A DNA stretch of 64,000 nucleotides from Pontibacterium sinense (GCF_015209595.1 NZ_JADEYS010000001.1:310001-374000), one strand, 5' to 3'; shown: positions 35,619 to 45,775, counted from the first letter of the stretch. Notes: generated by a model not told the origin, from the letters alone. Numbers and translations are program-made.

Positions 35619-35994
35619 GTTGTTGTTCTCCATAAAGTTTAGTCGAATCGACGTACAACAGATATCGGGCAAATCCCGATATGAGGCCCGTCAGCCTCTT
35701 ATCTATTGGTTGCACCCTAAAATCTTTTAATTCTTTGTGTTTCCTTAAAAGAGGTGCAACGACCCGTTTTGGGTGTTCCTTATTATGCGTAGTTGCAGTT
35801 TCAATACTGTGACGTAGCGCACATTTTTAAAAAATGTTTGTTAACGTCTGCAACGAACATAAAGGGTGTCGGAGGTTATCATAAATGCTCCGCCTTGCAA
35901 GTGCTGTACTCAGAGTTTTGGGCTTTCGTTAATGGCGATCAGTATCAGGGGGAGTGGATGTCGTGTTATTGGTATTATTTGAGCTTTGGGAGCA
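35619..35994 (-). promoter_or_regulatory. Leader and control region of the split surface-protein gene
   Basis: No gene is seen in this 376-base stretch. It holds a palindrome ATATCGGG/CCCGATAT (35662-35682) just before the start. Four half-sites follow in alternating orientation: GTTGCACC (35709-35716), GGTGCAAC (35753-35760), GTTGCAG (35792-35798) and CTGCAAC (35848-35854), all sharing GTTGCA. A further hairpin lies at 35870-35892. The two nested inverted repeats look like operator sites. I cannot assign a clear -35/-10 pair. Confidence 0.45.
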
Positions 35995-37368
35995 TTACCA
36001 GAGGTAGCTTAGGGTGCTTTGGGCTTCCAGTCGGTTATGGTTGAGAAGAGGGATGCTGGATTTGTTTTGGCTGTAACGTAAGTTGAGAGACAGCTGCCAG
36101 CGGGAGGTGAGCGGACGACTGGCGCTGGCGCTTAGCGTAAAGCGCGTATCTTTACGGCGAGTCGAGCCAAATAAAAATTCACTGTAGCTGTGCGCATCGC
36201 GCTCGATAATAATGCTGGCGGTGTGGCGCAGTGTCCATTGGGCGATATTCATATTATGGCTGCTGCTGGCTTGGGCGCGGAAGGTATTACCCGCATTCCT
36301 CATTGGCTGTCGATGGTAGCCGACGTTGAGGTTGTAGCTCCATCGCTGGGCTTTATCAGTAAACAGCGAGGCGGCTAGGTACTGGCTGTCGGGCTTATCA
36401 TGTTGGTTGTGGCGATAATCTGCGTGCAGTCTGAACCCTGGCATTGATGGGGTGCTCAGATTCTGTCGACTGTATTCTAGGGCGAGTATTGATAGTGCAT
36501 CCCGCTCATTTGGCTCTTGGTATTGAGCGTATGTTATCCATTGGTGGTGAGTGCCTTGTGCCTGTTTTCTTACAAGCCCCCCCAGTAGCCCGTGTCGGCG
36601 GCTGTAGGTAGTATGCGTTTGGTATTGGCGTGCTGATATATTGCCCAATAGGGCATAACACCATTGTTGCTGACAACGATCGGGCGATTCTGCGAGAGAG
36701 AACTGTAGGTGTTCTTCTATAAATGAATCCGGGGTGGCGGTGCTTTCCGGGGCTAGGTAGAGTTCAATGGGGATTTGCCCTTGCAGGTTAAGGGTGATGC
36801 TTTCTGCGTCGGTGGCAAGGTTGGAATTGTTGTCATAACCTGCGGTGACAGCGAGGTTAATGATGCGTGTTGCTGTGTTAGTTGGACGTGCGAGGTTGAT
36901 GGCCATTTGTTGCATGAGCTCATTCACCGATTGGGGTACGATATCGATATGAGCGAGCACTGCTTTTAGGTGGGTGAATTCGTCGCGGGCTTCACGGATT
37001 TCGCCTGTCTTATAATAGGCGAGGGTTAGGTCTAGCCGTGCGCCGATGTGGTTGGGTTTGAGTAGAATTAGGCGCTCAAGTGCGTTAATAGCTTGAGGAT
37101 ATTGATGACGTAAGAGGGCGAGTTGTGCGAGCCATTCATTGAAGTTTGGATCATTTGCGTAAAGATGTTCATTGGCTTTGAGCCATTGATAGGCGGTATT
37201 CGTGTTGTTGTTTTTGAGGTGCTGTATCAATTCTGTGGTGTAGGCGTGGCTAGTTTTTGGTAGGATTGCACAAAAAATACACAGCAGAAAGCGTAGGAGC
37301 CACGTGCGCACAGATACGGATGAAGTGTGGCTTGGGATAAACAGAGAGTTTGGAGTTCGTTTGTTCAA
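35995..37368 (-). CDS. TPR plus outer-membrane beta-barrel protein
   Basis: A 457-residue protein with an N-terminal signal-like hydrophobic segment (about residues 22-42), a TPR-like helical region (about 45-165) and a C-terminal region of alternating strands with aromatic ends that finishes in LSYLW, as outer membrane barrels do. The TPR-plus-barrel layout recalls surface lipoprotein assembly modifiers (SLAM, DUF560) and cellulose/PNAG export porins; I cannot choose between these. It is divergent from the FecR-domain gene, about 220 bases away. Confidence 0.65.
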   Translation of the reverse strand: MNKRTPNSLFIPSHTSSVSVRTWLLRFLLCIFCAILPKTSHAYTTELIQHLKNNNTNTAYQWLKANEHLYANDPNFNEWLAQLALLRHQYPQAINALERLILLKPNHIGARLDLTLAYYKTGEIREARDEFTHLKAVLAHIDIVPQSVNELMQQMAINLARPTNTATRIINLAVTAGYDNNSNLATDAESITLNLQGQIPIELYLAPESTATPDSFIEEHLQFSLAESPDRCQQQWCYALLGNISARQYQTHTTYSRRHGLLGGLVRKQAQGTHHQWITYAQYQEPNERDALSILALEYSRQNLSTPSMPGFRLHADYRHNQHDKPDSQYLAASLFTDKAQRWSYNLNVGYHRQPMRNAGNTFRAQASSSHNMNIAQWTLRHTASIIIERDAHSYSEFLFGSTRRKDTRFTLSASASRPLTSRWQLSLNLRYSQNKSSIPLLNHNRLEAQSTLSYLW

Positions 37369-37585
37369 GGGGTAGTCCGTGGCGCAGTTATAACATCCGA
37401 ATAATACAGCTGATTTAGATTAAATTGGCGTGTAGGTTCTGTATTATAGGGCAGAATGCTTTTTGAGAAAGGGCTATTGAGTGCTTTATTCGTTCTAACC
37501 TGCGTATTCCAGCGGTTGTGTTGGGCGTTATCAGATTATAGCGTTGTAGGGGGTATAAAATGGAGAAGTGTGGCATGGGGTATTT

Positions 37586-39115
37586 ATGATGTTTATCAGG
37601 TCGATTGTGTTGCCAGTAGCTTGTCTGTTTGTGTTTATGGTTAATAACGTGTACGCAAAAACTTCTGTGGGGCAAATTATATTTGCAGTTGGAAAGGCTA
37701 CCCTTGATCGTGGTTCTGTGACAACTGATGTTACGCGGGGCGATACCATATTTGAGGGTGATGCATTTTCTACTGGGCCGGATGGGCATGTGCATCTGTT
37801 GATGCATGATAAGGGTTTTTTTAGTCTTCGACCGAATAGTCGGATGCGTATCGAACGTTACAGCTATGATTCAGCTAATCTGAGCCAGAATCGAGTAAAA
37901 ATTCAGCTTGAAACTGGGGTATTGCGCTCCATTACCGGACGCGCGGGCGAGATGAATAAGCGTCAGTATAGGCTAAATACGCCTGTGGCTGCTATAGGCG
38001 TAAGAGGCACGGATTACAGTGTGTATGCGTCGGAAGCGTTAAGCCGTATCAGTGTGCGCAGTGGCGGTGTTGTGATGTCTCCTTTTGGAGATGGTTGCCA
38101 GGTTGCGGGTTCAGGACCTTGTGATGGAGTGGCGGCAGCAGAGTTGCTGGCGGTGGACTTAGGGGCGGTATTGGAAACGCGTGTGGGAGAAAGTACGGTT
38201 ATCAAATACGATACATTGTCGCCGGATGATCTGAATCCCCCGTTGCCTGAGGAGCGGCATTTATTACGTCAAGTTGGTGACAATTTAAGTAGTCAGGAGA
38301 CCAAACATGACAATAAGGCTCCAGCGTCTACCCTAGACAATCCGGATGAGTCGTCTGAGAAGGTTGAGGGTGAAGGGAAGGCTGAGGTATCTAATGAGTC
38401 ACCTACCGAGCAAGAGGCCCGAGCGGGCTTGTCTGGGGGCGGCACTCATTATCCCAATGATGAGCAAATTGACTTTGATGGTCGTCGGGAAGAACTGAGT
38501 GCTTATGTGAGCGAACGCCCATTGGTGCAATTGGTGGTTGAGGCTGGGTTGAAGGGAGATGGGCTGCCGTTACCGAAGGATGCCGGGTTGGTTGAAAAGC
38601 CTTCTATTATATGGGGGCGTTGGGCGGAATATAGCGGGGATGATGAGAGTTATAAAACCATTGCGCGTCTGTTATATGAAAATCGGCGTTATGCGGCATT
38701 GAATAGTGTGTTTGGTATGCTAGAAGAGCGGGTTGATGATCGAGATATTCCAAGCACAGGTAGGACGTTTTTTAGATTAAATGGTTATGAGGCTTATGTT
38801 AAGCGCTCTGATCGACTTGAAGGGGCGGTGTTAAGTAATGCGTCACTGTTGATAGATTTTGAGCAGGCGCGTTTTGCTACGCATGTGAATTTTGACGCTG
38901 AAAGCTTATCGGAAACTTCATCGATAGTGGGAAGTGGTGATGTGCGGAGCACGGGGTTTTTTAGCAGTGATAGTGGCGCTCCTGCTGTGATTAATGGTGT
39001 ATTTTCACCAGGCGCAGGGGAAGCCGGTTATTTGTTTCAGTACAATCTTGCACCGGGCGTTGATGCGGTGGGCGCGACTCATTGGGTTAATACGAGCGTA
39101 GATATTAGCCGTTAA
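37586..39115 (+). CDS. FecR-domain exported protein
   Basis: About 510 residues. After a signal peptide (ending at VYA) comes a FecR domain (about 30-180) with VGQIIFAVGKA, the LLMHDKGFFSLRPNSRMRI segment and TPVAAIGVRGTDY. The rest is acidic, linker-like and then unrecognised (about 220-510). FecR domains bind or transduce signals in the periplasm or on the surface; stand-alone FecR proteins of this size often accompany CHASE2-domain cyclases, as here. The start is uncertain: ATG 37586 or 37589 is preferred over a GTG at 37568. Confidence 0.8.
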   Translation: MMFIRSIVLPVACLFVFMVNNVYAKTSVGQIIFAVGKATLDRGSVTTDVTRGDTIFEGDAFSTGPDGHVHLLMHDKGFFSLRPNSRMRIERYSYDSANLSQNRVKIQLETGVLRSITGRAGEMNKRQYRLNTPVAAIGVRGTDYSVYASEALSRISVRSGGVVMSPFGDGCQVAGSGPCDGVAAAELLAVDLGAVLETRVGESTVIKYDTLSPDDLNPPLPEERHLLRQVGDNLSSQETKHDNKAPASTLDNPDESSEKVEGEGKAEVSNESPTEQEARAGLSGGGTHYPNDEQIDFDGRREELSAYVSERPLVQLVVEAGLKGDGLPLPKDAGLVEKPSIIWGRWAEYSGDDESYKTIARLLYENRRYAALNSVFGMLEERVDDRDIPSTGRTFFRLNGYEAYVKRSDRLEGAVLSNASLLIDFEQARFATHVNFDAESLSETSSIVGSGDVRSTGFFSSDSGAPAVINGVFSPGAGEAGYLFQYNLAPGVDAVGATHWVNTSVDISR

Positions 39116-39389
39116 TTGTGTCTTGAGTTTATTACCAGTTTAGCCACGTTGATGATGGAAGCGTATCAACTTTATTCTTCTCTGCGCTCAGCGTGGCTTC
39201 GTACTTTGAATTGGTGATCTTTCTACCTACTGGATAATAGATTCCGGCCTATTAGGTTATATCGCCATTCTCTGCTCGGGCGTTCGGGTACTGAGTAAAT
39301 AGCGATATTCTCAAGCTTATAGTAGTACGAACGCGGCATATTGATGTGTAGCCAAGAGTCTGATCTAGCTTTCTGGCTTAGTTACGTCA

Positions 39390-41285
39390 TTACGCTACTG
39401 TGGATTTTTTAGCGCTTTGCGCCTTGCGAACGATTGAACGTTGGGAGTCCATGTTCTGTTTAGGAGCGGAGATATGTTGCTGTCCGGTAATACCTTTAAT
39501 CTCCAGCTCACCCAAAGATGTGTATGACGATACAGGGAGTTGAGAGGTGAGCTGAGGGCCGATCAGTATGTTGTGTTTGAGTATGTTGGACATCCCTTGA
39601 AGGTGAGCTGCCAGATTGACGGGGTGGCCAAGTGCGGTATAAGCACGGCGCTGGCGGGAGCCCATATTGCCAACGGTCACATCTCCAGTTTCCAACGCAA
39701 TACTGAGTTGTACCAGTGGAAGGTTATGACGTGTTAGCCAGTCTGCGAGTTCATCTGTTCGTTGCTGCAATGCCAGCGCACAATTGAGTGCTAATTCTTT
39801 GTGGCTGGGTTGTGACAGTGGTGCTCCCCAGAATGCCATGATGCAGTCTCCCATATACTTATCCAGCGTACCGTTGTGGCGGTGAATCTCTTCAGTTAAC
39901 TCAGTAAATAAATGGTTAGTCATTTCTGCGATTTGTTCGGGCTGCAGTTTTTCGCATAAATGCGTGAAACCCTTTATATCCGCAAACAATACGGTAATTT
40001 CGGTACGTTTTGGGGCAAGAGCGTCATGGTCTTGTCGCCCTTTGATGAGTTGCTGAAGAATGAAGGGCGGTACGTATGTGTTGAAAGCGTTTTCCAGCTG
40101 CAAGCGCTCAAGATGGTTTCGTACACCATAGGCAATGGCCATGAGTGCGAGTTGAACAGTCATTGTGATAATTAGAGGGAGTGGGTTCGCCCAGATTCCC
40201 GCTCGGAACAGGGTGCCGCCTACGGTCACTACAACGGCAATGCTTATAACGGTAATCAGTATTTGGTGTGTTGCTTTTTGAGCATAGGCACCCACCAAAA
40301 AGACACATGTAATGAGTATTAAGGCGAGGCTTTGCCAGAGTGTTTGATGGGGAAGCGGTTGCCAGGAAGCACTATCGAGCCAGCTTGATAATAAGAGAGC
40401 ATGGATGTTAACGCCTGGGGTTTCAGGCGAAAGAGGTGTGATGACATTGTCACCGAGACCAACCGCTGAGGTGCCTATCAGTGTGAGCGTGCCCCGGAGG
40501 TTGGGGATAGATTCTCCTGTTAGTACTTTCCATGCGGGGATGGCGTCGACAATGTGGCTGTGTTGATAGGGAATCCAGATGTGTTGATTGTCGTCTACAT
40601 ACTGACAGTACGGGCCAATACAGAATTGACTGTTGGCAATGTAGGATGTGCTGGGACTCCACTCTGCTGTCAGGCTGGTGAGGCGTTCTAACATGGCTAT
40701 CGATAGGGTTTTGATGCAGCTATCGGTGCATATCACCGGGTGGATACGACGGATGACATTATCAGCATCATAAGTGGGACTGATGTGCCCGAGAGCTGTC
40801 TTTTCCATGTCCAGCAGGGTGGGTGCCAGGGCGATCATTGTATCGCTGACAGGCCATGCCGGGTCTGCTTTATGATGCAATGGGTTTACTTCGGGTTGTG
40901 AAAAAGTCACCGCAGAGATGACATTGGGTTGTGATAGCTGATATTTAAGTTCTTGATCTGCAAGCGGATTGTTGTCGGGCTCTGGGAAAAGTATGTCGAG
41001 ACCAATTATTGCAGGTTGCTGACGTTGCAGTTGTTCAAGAAGTTTAGCCTGAGTGACACGTGGCCATGGCCAGCGTCCTATCTTTTGCAGGCTTTCCTCA
41101 TCGATATCAATCACAACGACGCGGTTATCGGGGGCTAATGCTGAGGGGGATAACAGGCTGTCGTATATCATGCCTGACAGGCGTCCCGAAGTGTCATCAT
41201 CTGAGGACCAAATGGTTATCAGACTGACTAGCATCACAATAAGCAGTGATGCTTGATAGATCGGGCGAGCCTGCCGGGATATCAC
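39390..41285 (-). CDS. CHASE2-domain class III adenylate/guanylate cyclase
   Basis: A 631-residue membrane protein: an N-terminal helix, a periplasmic CHASE2 sensor (about 35-310, with VVVIDIDEESLQKIGRWPWPR), three further membrane helices (about 315-385) and a class III cyclase domain (about 425-610). Metal-binding aspartates are visible in LFADIKGF and KYMGD, and the transition-state segment in HPVNLAAHLQ. The lysine of KYMGD favours ATP, so cAMP is the likely product. Its partner could be the Crp-type regulator at 54205. A 274-base gap separates it from the FecR gene, where I see nothing definite. Confidence 0.9.
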   Translation of the reverse strand: MISRQARPIYQASLLIVMLVSLITIWSSDDDTSGRLSGMIYDSLLSPSALAPDNRVVVIDIDEESLQKIGRWPWPRVTQAKLLEQLQRQQPAIIGLDILFPEPDNNPLADQELKYQLSQPNVISAVTFSQPEVNPLHHKADPAWPVSDTMIALAPTLLDMEKTALGHISPTYDADNVIRRIHPVICTDSCIKTLSIAMLERLTSLTAEWSPSTSYIANSQFCIGPYCQYVDDNQHIWIPYQHSHIVDAIPAWKVLTGESIPNLRGTLTLIGTSAVGLGDNVITPLSPETPGVNIHALLLSSWLDSASWQPLPHQTLWQSLALILITCVFLVGAYAQKATHQILITVISIAVVVTVGGTLFRAGIWANPLPLIITMTVQLALMAIAYGVRNHLERLQLENAFNTYVPPFILQQLIKGRQDHDALAPKRTEITVLFADIKGFTHLCEKLQPEQIAEMTNHLFTELTEEIHRHNGTLDKYMGDCIMAFWGAPLSQPSHKELALNCALALQQRTDELADWLTRHNLPLVQLSIALETGDVTVGNMGSRQRRAYTALGHPVNLAAHLQGMSNILKHNILIGPQLTSQLPVSSYTSLGELEIKGITGQQHISAPKQNMDSQRSIVRKAQSAKKSTVA

Positions 41286-41289
41286 GTGA

Positions 41290-44200
41290 TTAACCTGTCC
41301 TTATGTTGTTTAGCAAAAGCGAAGTACTTAGGTTTTTAAGGCGTTTGGAGATCCGTGTCCAGTTGTGTTGGACTAACCAGTCCTGCTGTCGCTCATTGAG
41401 AGCATTGAGTGTGGCTGGGTCGTTGAGTGTATTACTGATGCATTCGGCAAGCTCATCTGGAGAGCAGCCATCAGAAAAAGCTACCGCATCGGCGACATCT
41501 TCAAAAATCGACAACGGGGTGCATATAACAGGTTTACCTGTCGCTAACCCCCAGCGTACGGCTGCACTGGAAGATTCCTGGGTCTGCTGGTAAGGAAAGA
41601 CGATGATATCTGCCAAAGACAACCAGCTTAGGGATTCATGATCTTCAAGGAAGTCTGTATTCAGCGTGACATGTTCGTTTAAGTTGAGGCTGTCGATAAG
41701 CTCGCGGCAGGCCTGCGCTTCTTCTGCGGATACCGGAGCAGGGTATTCTGCATTCATGAGCAATAAGTGACTGTTTGGATTTTGCGCGTGTATCTTTTTG
41801 AACGCGTGAATCAGTGACTGTGTGCCTTTATGTGGCAGAAGAAAGCCGTAGCTGGCGATAACCTGTTTGCCGCTTAGGTGCGGGTTCGCATGGGCTGGCT
41901 TTTTAACCTGAATGTTGTGCCGTGTGACCCCATGAGGTAAAAGCGTGCAGTTCTCAATCAGTCCCCAGGATTTCAAGCGGTTAAGGTCCTGCGCACTATG
42001 AACCAGTATGCGGGTGCAATGTTCTAGTTCTGGCAGAAGGGTCTGCAAGGTCTTTAATTCCTCACCCCAATACACATCTGCGGTTGAGTGTAGGGTGATA
42101 AACGTTTGAATGCCTTGGGCATGCAATGCTGCTAACAGGTTTTTCAGAGATTGCAGACTGAAAAAAGAGAAATTGAACTGGATGAGCACTTGTGAAAGAC
42201 CGGCATCTTGAATGGCCTTAAGTAAGCGCTCTAGAGAGTCATCTTGTCCTGCTGTCCAGCAGCGTTGAACATATGCGTTGTCAGTCGCTGTTTTTTCTAC
42301 GTTGTCGTTGGCAAATATGACGGCATTGCTTAACGCAGGCTCTAGCAGCATTTGGCTGTAGGTTGCGATACCACATTTGCTGTTCCATGTTGTGATACAG
42401 CCAAATTTTAACTCTGGCTCAAGCATCGGTGCTTGCTGGAGTTGGCTTACCGCTTGTCGAGTGTGTTCAGCGACTGTCGACCAGGTATATCTGCTGTTAA
42501 TGAGATGGTATGCCGCCTCTGCTTTCTGGGAGACCCAGCTCGATAACGTGCCATCTGTGTAGTGAGTGCCGAATGTTTTCAGCAGTTCGCTCAGATGTCC
42601 TGCGTCTGGTTCGACCCATATTGATGCTGCTTGTCCCATGTGTGATTGAGCCCGGGCAAACTGATAATCAATCAACCAGCTGGTTTGTTCGGTACAGAAG
42701 TCGGTTTGGCCGCCATAGCCCGTCGTTATTACCGGCACATGATGTAGCATTGCTTCGGCCATTGGTAAGCCAAAGCCTTCTCCGCGACTTGGTGCGATCA
42801 AAACACTAGCGACTTCGTAAAGTGCCCGAATAGCACTATCGTCAAGATCTTTGTTGATCAACGTAATATGTGGCGCCTGTGGGTGTTGACTACGCCATGT
42901 TGATAGTTGTTGTTCAATATTATGGTGTGGATTTGGAAAGGTTTTGATGATGAGAGTGACATCATCATCCGCAGAAAATGCGTCTGCATATGCACTGAGT
43001 AAGCAATCAATCCCTTTGCGCGGAAAGCATGAAGAGATGTGTAGCAAGCGTAACCCATGGGTGATCTCTGGCAGCTGTGTTGGATCAGGTTGAGCACCAA
43101 GAATGTGATCTGCGCCGATTCCCGTTGTATAAAGGGGGATATTGGTGCCGTTGTCGATCATCGTTTTGGTGACGTAATCCGACATCGTGGTGGCAAACTG
43201 CAGGTGTTGATTAAAGTTGGTGATGTAATTCCACGGCAGGACGGATTCTTCCCAGCCGTAACATCCCAAACCATTGTTTACACCCTTCATTCCGCTGACT
43301 CTTGGTGGATAAAGCAGGCGCAATGTAGTGTTTGCTTGCGCACTGGAACAACCTGCTTGATGCAGCTTTTCAACGTTTGGGTGAGTATCGAGAAATTGCT
43401 GATCAGGCGAAAAATCGCCATGGCCTTCTGTCGAGTACAGGGCTGTGCTCTCTGGCTCTTGCGCTGAAAGTGCCAGGGCCAGATTGCGGTTCACAGAGGC
43501 GAGGCTGTAGCTTGAATCAAAAGGCCCTTCGATGCGAAAGCTGGTTGTTTGTGCCTCGCTTTTTTCAAAGTGTGTATCGGGCAGTTGAATATCAAACTGA
43601 GCCATAAAGCGTTGTAGCTGATCGTATAAGGTTGAAGACGTATAGCGCTCAAGGTGGGTCTGGGCCTGAGTGTTGATCTGCGCACGCAATCTTGGATTGG
43701 CAATCAGCTGAGCAATAGTTGCCGCGCAGTGAACAGGATCGTCACTTTTCAGAATCAGGCCACCAGTGCCAATTGTATCTGCAACATTGCTATCGGTGTT
43801 ACTAAAGGCAAGTACGGGTAGGTGCTGACTCATCGCTTCGATCAGAGGCATGCCGAAGCCTTCATGATGGCTGAGGCTCACATAAAGATCTGACTGTTGA
43901 TAATACTGTGTGAGGGCGTCATCGCTGACTTTGCCTGTCATTTTAACCGCGTGCTGAAGCCCCAGATTCTTGATTTGTTCGTTCAGCTTTTCACAGTATT
44001 CGCGGTCAGAGTTGTTGCCGACAAGTGTTAAGCGAATATCCTGCTGTGTCATACAGCGCAGGTGGTATAATGCGTCTATCAAACCATGTTGATTTTTGTG
44101 TGGCATGAGGCGGCCAACAAAAAGCAGGTTAAAGACTTCATGTTCCGGGCGGAATGAATGCCGTGGCTGAAGGGCGTTGAACTTGTCCAGATCGACCAGC

Positions 44201-44658
44201 AGAGGGATGTCCTGGCAGATGTCCGGAGAGTATCCGTGTTCGATCAGTAAGTCATAGTTTTGACGTGAGTCTGCGATGGCGCCGGTGAGCCATGTTTTCC
44301 AGCTATCTACCTGCTGCCAACCATGTGTCAGCATCGGCTGTATCGGATCGTTTTCGGCAAAGAAAGATGCAGGTGTAATGTTGTGGAATACCATGAAACA
44401 TTTATCAGACAGCTGCTTTAACTCTGCTTCCTGATTGTTTCCTATCCCATGATGAATCAGCAGAACTTGCTCTGGATGGCCTTCGTATTGGCCAAAGGGC
44501 AATATTTTGTCGGCTAGCTCTGCGTCCACTTCTGTACAGTAAATTTCAGATTTGATACCTGCATGACGCAGCAGTCTCTGGGTAAGAAGCATGCCGTTGG
44601 TGATTCCGTCACCAGGGTGTCCAACGATTGAAAACTGATGTATCGCTTTAGGTATCAT
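41290..44658 (-). CDS. Three-domain glycosyltransferase (three GT4 modules)
   Basis: A 1122-residue protein made of three consecutive GT-B family 4 modules, about residues 1-375, 385-755 and 765-1115. The EGFGMPLIEAM, EGFGLPMAEAM and SSSAAVRWGLATGKPVI segments mark the donor sites; the third lacks the first ExxxxxxE glutamate, so it may be weakened. Such fused enzymes build repeat units in ABC-dependent O-polysaccharides. The neighbours (Gmd, Rmd, Wzm, Wzt) suggest rhamnosyl transfer, comparable to WbpX/WbpY/WbpZ, but the substrate is inferred. It starts 14 bases after the next gene upstream on this strand. Confidence 0.9.
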   Translation of the reverse strand: MIPKAIHQFSIVGHPGDGITNGMLLTQRLLRHAGIKSEIYCTEVDAELADKILPFGQYEGHPEQVLLIHHGIGNNQEAELKQLSDKCFMVFHNITPASFFAENDPIQPMLTHGWQQVDSWKTWLTGAIADSRQNYDLLIEHGYSPDICQDIPLLVDLDKFNALQPRHSFRPEHEVFNLLFVGRLMPHKNQHGLIDALYHLRCMTQQDIRLTLVGNNSDREYCEKLNEQIKNLGLQHAVKMTGKVSDDALTQYYQQSDLYVSLSHHEGFGMPLIEAMSQHLPVLAFSNTDSNVADTIGTGGLILKSDDPVHCAATIAQLIANPRLRAQINTQAQTHLERYTSSTLYDQLQRFMAQFDIQLPDTHFEKSEAQTTSFRIEGPFDSSYSLASVNRNLALALSAQEPESTALYSTEGHGDFSPDQQFLDTHPNVEKLHQAGCSSAQANTTLRLLYPPRVSGMKGVNNGLGCYGWEESVLPWNYITNFNQHLQFATTMSDYVTKTMIDNGTNIPLYTTGIGADHILGAQPDPTQLPEITHGLRLLHISSCFPRKGIDCLLSAYADAFSADDDVTLIIKTFPNPHHNIEQQLSTWRSQHPQAPHITLINKDLDDSAIRALYEVASVLIAPSRGEGFGLPMAEAMLHHVPVITTGYGGQTDFCTEQTSWLIDYQFARAQSHMGQAASIWVEPDAGHLSELLKTFGTHYTDGTLSSWVSQKAEAAYHLINSRYTWSTVAEHTRQAVSQLQQAPMLEPELKFGCITTWNSKCGIATYSQMLLEPALSNAVIFANDNVEKTATDNAYVQRCWTAGQDDSLERLLKAIQDAGLSQVLIQFNFSFFSLQSLKNLLAALHAQGIQTFITLHSTADVYWGEELKTLQTLLPELEHCTRILVHSAQDLNRLKSWGLIENCTLLPHGVTRHNIQVKKPAHANPHLSGKQVIASYGFLLPHKGTQSLIHAFKKIHAQNPNSHLLLMNAEYPAPVSAEEAQACRELIDSLNLNEHVTLNTDFLEDHESLSWLSLADIIVFPYQQTQESSSAAVRWGLATGKPVICTPLSIFEDVADAVAFSDGCSPDELAECISNTLNDPATLNALNERQQDWLVQHNWTRISKRLKNLSTSLLLNNIRTG

Positions 44659-44672
44659 GATTGTGATGTCTG

Positions 44673-45761
44673 CTATTGGATGGTCAGGGCTGGGTTCAGT
44701 GATGATAGGTATGCGCTGAGCTTAGGTATGAGCGTTGAGCTTTGGAAGTTATTAAGGTTGCGCGTGCCTGCATTGATGAGATCTTGCTTCAGCGTATTGT
44801 TTGCCAGTAGCTGCGCTGTCGTTGCAGCCAGTATTGCCGGATCGCTTTGCTCAATGATCAGGCCGGATTCGCCAAGTGTCGATGGTATGTTTGAGGATGC
44901 AAAGCTAACGACAGGCAGCTCAAAAAAGCCTGACTCAATGAGTGGCATACAGAACCCTTCATGTTCACTGGCGCACCAGTAGCAATCAGAGTTTTGGTAA
45001 AGCCAGCTTAATTCTTCGTCACTGCATTTTCCTGGCATGAGAACATCATCTTCAAGTCCTAGCTTAAGGATGTGTGCCTTCAGGGAATATTCGTATTCCG
45101 GGCTGGTAACGCCACCTACGATCACAAGTTGCGGTAGGGTTATATCGTCATGGTGGTTTTTTAGGTACCACATCGCTTCCAGAAGCAGATGCTGACGTTT
45201 GTTTTCCACAATGCGGCCCACAGACAGTAATCGGGAACGGGAAAGGTTTAATCCCCAGTCCTTTGGCGCGGACACCGTTTTTTCATGGAACTTCTCCATG
45301 TCAATCAGCATCGGTAGTGTGATGATATTGGAGTACCCTGCGTCCTTCAGTTCTTCGCTATTGTATAGCGAATCGCCGATCGCACCGATGAAAAGGTCAC
45401 TCCATTGCTTCAGTTGTTGGCGGCCTTTTTTCGAGTATATGTGCTCCGCTGTCCCTGCCGCGAAAAACCTGGCCGGAGTTATGTTGTGATAAATCATCGC
45501 CATGGGGCATTGAAAGGATGTTATTAGGTCATCATGGTCATGCCCCATAGAATGGTGTACGAGCAGAAGGTCTGTTTCTTTAGAGTGAAGCATATCTATC
45601 GGCTGAATTTTATCCGTAAGAGTCGGCGGAATATGTGCCGAGTAGATAGTTGATTCATAGCCGATGCTGCGCAGGAGCTTTTGGGTGACAAACAGACCCG
45701 TTGTTACACCGTCACCTACGGCGGTTGCTGGCGTAAATTGGTGGATCTTAATTCTTTTCAT
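44673..45761 (-). CDS. Glycosyltransferase family 4
   Basis: A 362-residue GT-B enzyme. Its N-terminus (IHQFTPATAVGDGVTTGLFVTQKLLR) is strikingly like that of the 1122-residue protein next door, pointing to duplication of the first module. The C-terminal donor site reads EHEGFCMPLIESG. It acts in the cytoplasm on a lipid-linked chain, with the same cluster. The sugar is unknown; D-rhamnose is the reasonable guess. Confidence 0.9.
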   Translation of the reverse strand: MKRIKIHQFTPATAVGDGVTTGLFVTQKLLRSIGYESTIYSAHIPPTLTDKIQPIDMLHSKETDLLLVHHSMGHDHDDLITSFQCPMAMIYHNITPARFFAAGTAEHIYSKKGRQQLKQWSDLFIGAIGDSLYNSEELKDAGYSNIITLPMLIDMEKFHEKTVSAPKDWGLNLSRSRLLSVGRIVENKRQHLLLEAMWYLKNHHDDITLPQLVIVGGVTSPEYEYSLKAHILKLGLEDDVLMPGKCSDEELSWLYQNSDCYWCASEHEGFCMPLIESGFFELPVVSFASSNIPSTLGESGLIIEQSDPAILAATTAQLLANNTLKQDLINAGTRNLNNFQSSTLIPKLSAYLSSLNPALTIQ

Positions 45762-45775
45762 TGTGCCATCCCCCC

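Noticed and set aside
35793-36044. Plus-strand 83-codon ORF in the control region
   Set aside because: Cys/Trp/Tyr-rich composition, overlaps the 3' end of the beta-barrel gene, and has no ribosome site.
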